Part shown: positions 60,029-64,000 of the stretch, in pieces
How positions within the stretch are numbered: position 1 is the stretch's first letter
How the letters are laid out: each line of letters starts with the position of its first letter
Assembly (NCBI GenBank): GCA_002434305.1
Contig: DJJU01000007.1
Coordinates: forward strand, 124,001 to 188,000
Origin: Alicycliphilus sp. UBA6560
Lineage (GTDB): Bacteria; Pseudomonadota; Gammaproteobacteria; Burkholderiales; Burkholderiaceae_C
Reading direction: 5' to 3'
DNA length: 64,000 nucleotides
Translations under genes and position numbers: made by a program
Notes under the pieces: generated by a model
Seen by the model: only the letters and a program-made list of their open reading frames with translations
Told to the model about the DNA's origin: nothing
The model's database searches: none

Positions 60029-61714
60029 ATGCCCCGCGACAGCCAGCACCTCCACCCCCGCCGCCCCCCCGTCACACCGCTGCATGCGGCCACCGTGCTG
60101 CTGCTACGCGACGCGCCCGCACCCGATGGCAGCGCCAGCACGCTGCAGGTGCTGATGACGCGCCGCTCGGCCACGGCCAGCTTCGTGCCCGGGGCTTACG
60201 TCTTTCCCGGCGGCGGCATCGAGGCGCAGGACGCCGCGCCCGCCTCCCACGCCCTGGCCGACCACCGCCCGGCCCAGGCCGGCGAGCGCCTGACCGAGGC
60301 CCTGGCCGCGCTGCGCGAGAGCTTCGAGGAGCTGGGCATCCTGCTGGCGCGGCGCGCCGACGGCCGCTGGGCCGGCCCCGAGGACATCGCCGCGCTGGAC
60401 CGCAAGGCGCCCTTCGCCGCCCAGGTGGCCGCGCGCGGCCTGCGCCTGGCGGCGGACGCCATGTACCCGCTGGCGCACTGGACGGCCGACCGCAACCTGC
60501 CCAAGCGCTTCGCCGTGCCCTTCCTGGTGGCGCGCATGCCGCCCGGCCAGGAGCCCGTGGCCGACGAGTCCGAGCAGTTCGAGCCCGTCTGGGTCAGTCC
60601 CGCCGACGCCCTGGCCCGGCACGAGGCAGGGCAGTTCTTCATGATCTACCCGACCATCCGCACGCTGGAGCGCCTGGCGCAGTATGCCGACGTGCAGGCC
60701 GTGCTGGACGCCGTGGCGCACGAGCAGCCGCTGTGGGTCAGCAGCCCGCGCTCGGGCCTGCTGGCCGGCAAGGAGGCCCGCTACATGGAGCACGAGGCGC
60801 CGTTTGGCGAGCTGGCCCTGGTCTGCCCCGACGGCCTCGGCCAGCACGTGCTGGACTGGCAGTGCGAGCGGCCCGTGCCGCTGCTCAAGAACGTGCAGCG
60901 CCTGACGGCCCCCAACCCCGGCGTGATGACCGGCCCCGGCACCAACAGCTACCTAGTGGGCGAGCCGGCCACCGGCTATATCGCCATCGATCCCGGCCCG
61001 CAGGACGGCGAGCACCTGGAGCGCCTGTGGCGCGCCGCCGGCGGCGACATCCGCGCCATCGTCTGCACCCACTCGCACGCCGACCACTCCCCTGGCGCCG
61101 CGCCGCTGCAGGCCCTGGTGGTCGCGCACGGCCGTGCTGCCCCGCCGGTGCTGGGCCTGCCCTCGGCCCCCACGGCGCGCGCGGCCAGCCATTTCGTGCC
61201 TGACCGGGCGCTATCAGATGGAGAGCTGCTGACGCTGACAGGACAAGGGCTGGAGGGCGAAATCACCCATACCCTGGAGGTGGTGCACACGCCCGGCCAC
61301 GCGGCCAACCACCTGTGCCTGATCCTGCGCGAGGACGGGCTGCTGTTCTCCGGCGACCACATCCTGAACGGCAGCACCACCATCATCGACCCGCCCGACG
61401 GCAACATGGCCCACTACCTGGACTCGCTGGCCCGGCTGGACGCGCTGTGCGTGCAGCACGGCGTGGAGTTCATCGCCCCGGCCCACGGCTACGTGCTGTG
61501 CGATGCGCGCGGCGCCATTGCCCAGCTCACCGCCCACCGCCTGGCGCGCGAGGCCAAGGTGCTGGCCGCCATGCAGGCGCGCCCCGAAGGCAGCATGGAG
61601 GACTGGACCCGTCTGGCCTACGCCGACGTGCCGCCGCGCATGTGGCCGCTGGCCCAGCGCTCGCTGCTGGCCCACGTGGAGCGCATCCGCATGCTCGAAC
61701 CAGGGAATGATTGA
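60029..61714 (+). CDS. NUDIX hydrolase - metallo-beta-lactamase fusion
   Basis: 561 residues. Residues about 15-230: NUDIX fold with VPGAYVFPGGGIEAQD and the helix ALRESFEELGILLAR (RE..EE.G), the two parts split by a longer loop as in NUDT7/19-type CoA or acyl-CoA pyrophosphatases. Residues about 270-561: MBL fold with TGPGTNSYLVGEP, THSHADHSPGA (zinc ligands), HTPGHAANHLCLIL and LFSGDHILNGSTTI, resembling LACTB2-type RNA or thioester hydrolases. Two hydrolases in one chain suggest successive steps on one substrate, not identified. Residues 394-414 come from a sense R60 copy. Confidence 0.88.
   Translation: MPRDSQHLHPRRPPVTPLHAATVLLLRDAPAPDGSASTLQVLMTRRSATASFVPGAYVFPGGGIEAQDAAPASHALADHRPAQAGERLTEALAALRESFEELGILLARRADGRWAGPEDIAALDRKAPFAAQVAARGLRLAADAMYPLAHWTADRNLPKRFAVPFLVARMPPGQEPVADESEQFEPVWVSPADALARHEAGQFFMIYPTIRTLERLAQYADVQAVLDAVAHEQPLWVSSPRSGLLAGKEARYMEHEAPFGELALVCPDGLGQHVLDWQCERPVPLLKNVQRLTAPNPGVMTGPGTNSYLVGEPATGYIAIDPGPQDGEHLERLWRAAGGDIRAIVCTHSHADHSPGAAPLQALVVAHGRAAPPVLGLPSAPTARAASHFVPDRALSDGELLTLTGQGLEGEITHTLEVVHTPGHAANHLCLILREDGLLFSGDHILNGSTTIIDPPDGNMAHYLDSLARLDALCVQHGVEFIAPAHGYVLCDARGAIAQLTAHRLAREAKVLAAMQARPEGSMEDWTRLAYADVPPRMWPLAQRSLLAHVERIRMLEPGND
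61210..61271 (+). repeat. R60 repeat copy 16 (inside NUDIX-MBL gene, sense)
   Basis: GCTATCAGATGGAGAGCTGC, then TGACGCTGACAGGACAAGG and GCTGGAGGGCGAAATCACC. Read as LSDGELLTLTGQGLEGEIT; the TAG-position codon is GAG. Confidence 0.78.
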
Positions 61715-61828
61715 ACACCCCCCTGAGGCGCTGCGCGCCTTCCCCCCGCTCTCGCCATGCTGCGCATGGCGGGCAGGGGGACGACGCCAGCGGACCGGCA
61801 AAGCCGGATCCGCGGCGTCTGCTGGCTT
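61713..61828 (+). repeat. Dispersed ~115-bp palindromic repeat, copy 2
   Basis: Begins at the stop codon of the NUDIX-MBL gene: CCCTGAGGCGCTGCGCG, central CTCGCCATGCTGCGCATGGC palindrome, GGGGGACGACGCCAGCGG, then ACCGGCAAAGCCGGATCC and GGCGTCTGCTGGC. Matches 7247-7359 in opposite orientation with a different central palindrome. As in the accB copy it lies directly behind a stop codon. Confidence 0.78.
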
Positions 61829-61885
61829 GGGCGAGCGCCAGTTGCGTAAGCTTGGCTGCCTTAGCCATCGCTTGAATTGCCCCGC

Positions 61886-62662
61886 ATGACCGAAGAAGAC
61901 CAAGACACCGTCCGCCTGTCCAAGCGCCTGGCCGAGCAGCAGCAGTGCTCGCGCCGCGAGGCCGAGCTGTACATCGAGGGCGGCTGGGTCAGCGTGGACG
62001 GCCAGGTGGTCGAGCAGCCGGGCACCCGCGTAGCGCCGGGCCAGCAGGTGGAACTGGCCCCGCGCGCCCGCGCCGAGGAGGTGCCGCCCATCACGCTGGT
62101 CCTGCACAAACCGGCCGGCTACGAGGCCGGCCTGGGCGCCGCGCCCGGCGATGCGCACGCCAGCCGCAGCCGCGGCGCGCCCGATGCGCTGACGCTGATC
62201 CACCCGGACAGCCGCCACGCTGAGGGCGGCCCGCCGGTGCGCGTGCTGCAGCGGCACTTCCGCCAGCTGGTGTGCCACACGCCCCTGACCACCGAGGCCA
62301 GCGGCCTGGTGGTCTACACCCAGGACCGGCGCATGGCGCGCCGGCTGGTGGAGGACATCGAGACGCTGGAGCAGGAATGCATCGTGCAGGTCGAAGGCCA
62401 GATCGCCGAAGGCGGCCTGCAGCGCCTGTGCCACGGCCTGTCCTTCAACGGCCGGGCGCTGCCGCCCATCAAGGTCAGCTGGCAAAGCGAGCAGCGCCTG
62501 CGCTTTGCCCTCAAGGGCATACGCCCCGGCCAGGTGCCGGCCATGTGCGCGGCGGTGGGACTGCAGGTTACGGCCCTGCGGCGCATCCGCATCGGCCGCG
62601 TGGCGCTGGCCAAGCTGCCCGAGGGCCAGTGGCGCTATCTGCTGCCCTGGGAGCGCTTTTAG
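61886..62662 (+). CDS. S4-domain, RsuA/RluF-like pseudouridine synthase homologue, catalytic Asp missing
   Basis: 258 residues. An S4 RNA-binding domain at residues 10-55 (LSKRLAEQQQCSRREAELYI, EGGWVSVDGQVV) and a PseudoU synthase fold. The catalytic motif RLDxxTSGL is PLTTEASGL here (133-141): Arg is Pro and the essential Asp is Thr135. LVVYTQD and the later IEGQIAEGGLQ and LKGIRPGQVPAM parts are conserved. So the protein may be a non-catalytic RNA-binding relative or use another residue. Start at ATG 61886; the frame is open a few codons upstream. Confidence 0.85.
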   Translation: MTEEDQDTVRLSKRLAEQQQCSRREAELYIEGGWVSVDGQVVEQPGTRVAPGQQVELAPRARAEEVPPITLVLHKPAGYEAGLGAAPGDAHASRSRGAPDALTLIHPDSRHAEGGPPVRVLQRHFRQLVCHTPLTTEASGLVVYTQDRRMARRLVEDIETLEQECIVQVEGQIAEGGLQRLCHGLSFNGRALPPIKVSWQSEQRLRFALKGIRPGQVPAMCAAVGLQVTALRRIRIGRVALAKLPEGQWRYLLPWERF

Positions 62663-62723
62663 CTCCTGAAACAATAGCTGTCAGCGCTTGCTGGATAAGG
62701 GCTGAAGGCAGATTTCACTCTTT
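62661..62723 (+). repeat. R60 repeat copy 17 (intergenic, overlaps stop codon)
   Basis: AGCTCCTGAAACAATAGCTG, then TCAGCGCTTGCTGGATAAGG and GCTGAAGGCAGATTTCACTC. The last bases of the pseudouridine synthase stop TAG are its first bases. Confidence 0.88.
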
Positions 62724-62807
62724 GCTTGTGTGCCGTGGAAACACCCGGATACACTGCGCCACCGCCGCCTGTGGCGGGCACAAAAAAGAAAGAGAGAGGG
62801 GAAATCT

Positions 62808-64000
62808 ATGGATGCCCAGACCCTGGGTGGTGGCGGCGCGCTGCGCGCGTCCTTTGCCTCGCACGACATCGAGGCCCACCCGCTGCGCTTCACCGGCAGC
62901 GGCGGCGGCTATTTCCGGGTGTGGATCGTCAACGTGCTGCTGTCCATCCTGACGCTGGGGCTGTACACGCCCTGGGCGCGGCGGCGCACGGCCCAGTATT
63001 TCTACGGCCACAGCCTGGTGGCCGGCAGCGCGCTGGAGTTCACCGCGCAGCAGCGGCGCATGGTGGTGGGCTTCATCGCCGTGGCGCTGCTGACGCTGGC
63101 CTACAAGCTGGCCGCGCAGACCGGGCAGGACCTGGCCCTGGGCCTGCTGCTGCTGGGCGGCGCGCTGCTGTCGCCGCTGATCTGGGGCAGCGCCATGCGC
63201 TTTCGCCTGGGCAACACGCGCTGGCGTGGCGTGCGCCTGGCCTTCAACGCCTCCTGGCGCGAGGTCTATGTGGCCAGCTGGCCGGTCTTCGCGCTGGCGC
63301 TGGTGGTGCTGGCCGTGGGCGGCGGCCTGCAGCTGCTGGCGCCCGAGGTGCCCCCGGCCGAAGAGCGCCGCCTGCCCGCCTTCACCGCGCCTATGGGAGG
63401 CCTGATCGCCCTGGGCCTGGTGCTGGCCGTGCTGTGCGTCATCCGGCTCGAATACAACTACCGCAGCCTGATGGTGCGCCGCGCCAGCATCGGCCAGGAA
63501 GCCGGGCGGCTGAAGCTGCGCTACCGCGACTTCGTCTGGCTGTGGCTGGCCACGCTGGCGGTGTTCATCGTCTCGGTGCTGGTGCTGTCGACCCTGTTGG
63601 CAGCCGTGCTGGGCGGCTCGTGGGCGCTGCTCAAGGCCCTGGTGCCGGCCCGGCCCGGCATGGGCGCGGTGCTGCTCATCGTGGCGGCGATGGTGCTGGG
63701 CCTGCTGTTGCTGGCCCTGGCCACGGCGCCGGCGCGCGCCTACCGCGAGGCGGCGTTGTTTCGCCTGACCTGGGGCCACACCGGGGTAAGCGGCATCGCC
63801 CGCTTCAAATGCAATCTGCGCGTGGGCGGCTTCGTGCTGCTGCGCCTGCGCAACGCGCTCTTCACGCTGCTGACGCTGGGCCTGTACCGCCCCTTCGCGC
63901 GGGTGAGCGAGTACCGCATGAAGCTACAGTCCGTCACCGTGCACGTGAAGGGCGGCGTCGACCAGGTCGCCGGCCGCCTGGAGCGCCAGCAGGCCAGCGG
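62808..64000 (+). CDS. DUF898 (YjgN-like) membrane protein, partial
   Basis: 397 codons to the window edge, still open. Soluble N-terminus (HPLRFTGSGGGYFRVWIVNVLLSILTLGLYTPWARRRT), then about six membrane helices in two similar halves; the second copy of the RFTGSG..LSILTLGLYTPWAR pattern recurs as ARFKCNLRVGGFVLLRLRNA..LLTLGLYRPFAR near the end. GAGAGGGG before the ATG. In relatives the next gene is often an M48 metalloprotease, which would be beyond the window. Confidence 0.9.
   Translation, partial: MDAQTLGGGGALRASFASHDIEAHPLRFTGSGGGYFRVWIVNVLLSILTLGLYTPWARRRTAQYFYGHSLVAGSALEFTAQQRRMVVGFIAVALLTLAYKLAAQTGQDLALGLLLLGGALLSPLIWGSAMRFRLGNTRWRGVRLAFNASWREVYVASWPVFALALVVLAVGGGLQLLAPEVPPAEERRLPAFTAPMGGLIALGLVLAVLCVIRLEYNYRSLMVRRASIGQEAGRLKLRYRDFVWLWLATLAVFIVSVLVLSTLLAAVLGGSWALLKALVPARPGMGAVLLIVAAMVLGLLLLALATAPARAYREAALFRLTWGHTGVSGIARFKCNLRVGGFVLLRLRNALFTLLTLGLYRPFARVSEYRMKLQSVTVHVKGGVDQVAGRLERQQAS

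Overview
The window is GC-rich chromosomal DNA of a beta-proteobacterium, almost certainly a Comamonadaceae member (Acidovorax / Alicycliphilus / Melaminivora-like). This rests on the family-typical gene order, a fused murE-murF gene, an Ala/Lys-rich histone H1-like gene after nrdAB, and two dispersed repeat families. No tRNA, rRNA, CRISPR array, prophage or transposase was seen. The species is not determined.

Layout. 1-2.4 kb: end of nrdA, nrdB and the histone-like gene (+). 2.5-9.1 kb (-): a nucleotidyltransferase-like gene and a TlpA-type thioredoxin, then accB-accC, prmA, a zinc-ribbon DUF3426 protein and a PfkB kinase. 9.3-12.1 kb: mpl and a hydrolase (+), converging on ruvC (-). 12.2-16.7 kb (-): the tightly overlapping group rnr, tonB-like, aroE, mtgA. 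16.9-24.1 kb: an O-antigen-ligase-like gene, yqiA-like (-), rodA, tldD, a hypothetical gene, then a DAHP synthase gene preceded by an aromatic-residue leader peptide and terminator (attenuator). 24.2-32.8 kb: three chemoreceptor genes interleaved with thiC (TPP riboswitch), a 58-residue membrane protein and lpxC. 32.9-50.5 kb (-): the complete division and cell wall (dcw) cluster mraZ-rsmH-ftsL-ftsI-murEF-mraY-murD-ftsW-murG-murC-ddl-ftsQ-ftsA-ftsZ. 50.7-56.6 kb (-): hslVU, a STAS-like protein, dksA and a CobW-type GTPase. 56.7-59.6 kb (-): a small gene and dapF-DUF484-xerC. 59.8-64 kb (+): a small gene, a NUDIX-metallo-beta-lactamase fusion, an S4/pseudouridine-synthase-like protein and the start of a DUF898 membrane protein.

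Much of the window serves the envelope: precursor synthesis (murC-G, ddl, dapF), recycling (mpl), polymerisation (mtgA, rodA, ftsW, ftsI), lipid A (lpxC), fatty acids (accBC) and division (ftsZAQL). From ftsL to ddl nearly every junction is a 4-bp ATGA overlap, implying translational coupling.

Most notable observations: (1) a dispersed ~60-bp repeat (called R60 here) in about 17 full or partial copies, roughly half of them read as protein inside aroE, rnr, tldD, murC, murG, murD, murE, dapF and a NUDIX-MBL gene. In five of the six sense copies the codon that is TAG in most intergenic copies is GAG or AAG. (2) A 28-codon mini-ORF bridging ftsW and murG by two ATGA overlaps, beside a 45-bp near-perfect palindrome that encloses a GGAGG. 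(3) A DAHP synthase attenuator with leader peptide. (4) A four-fold 10-bp-period MraZ operator overlapping the mraZ promoter. (5) Many genes with a -10-like box only 6-10 nt before the ATG, suggesting leaderless transcripts. (6) A decoy copy of the accC start that overlaps the true accC start.
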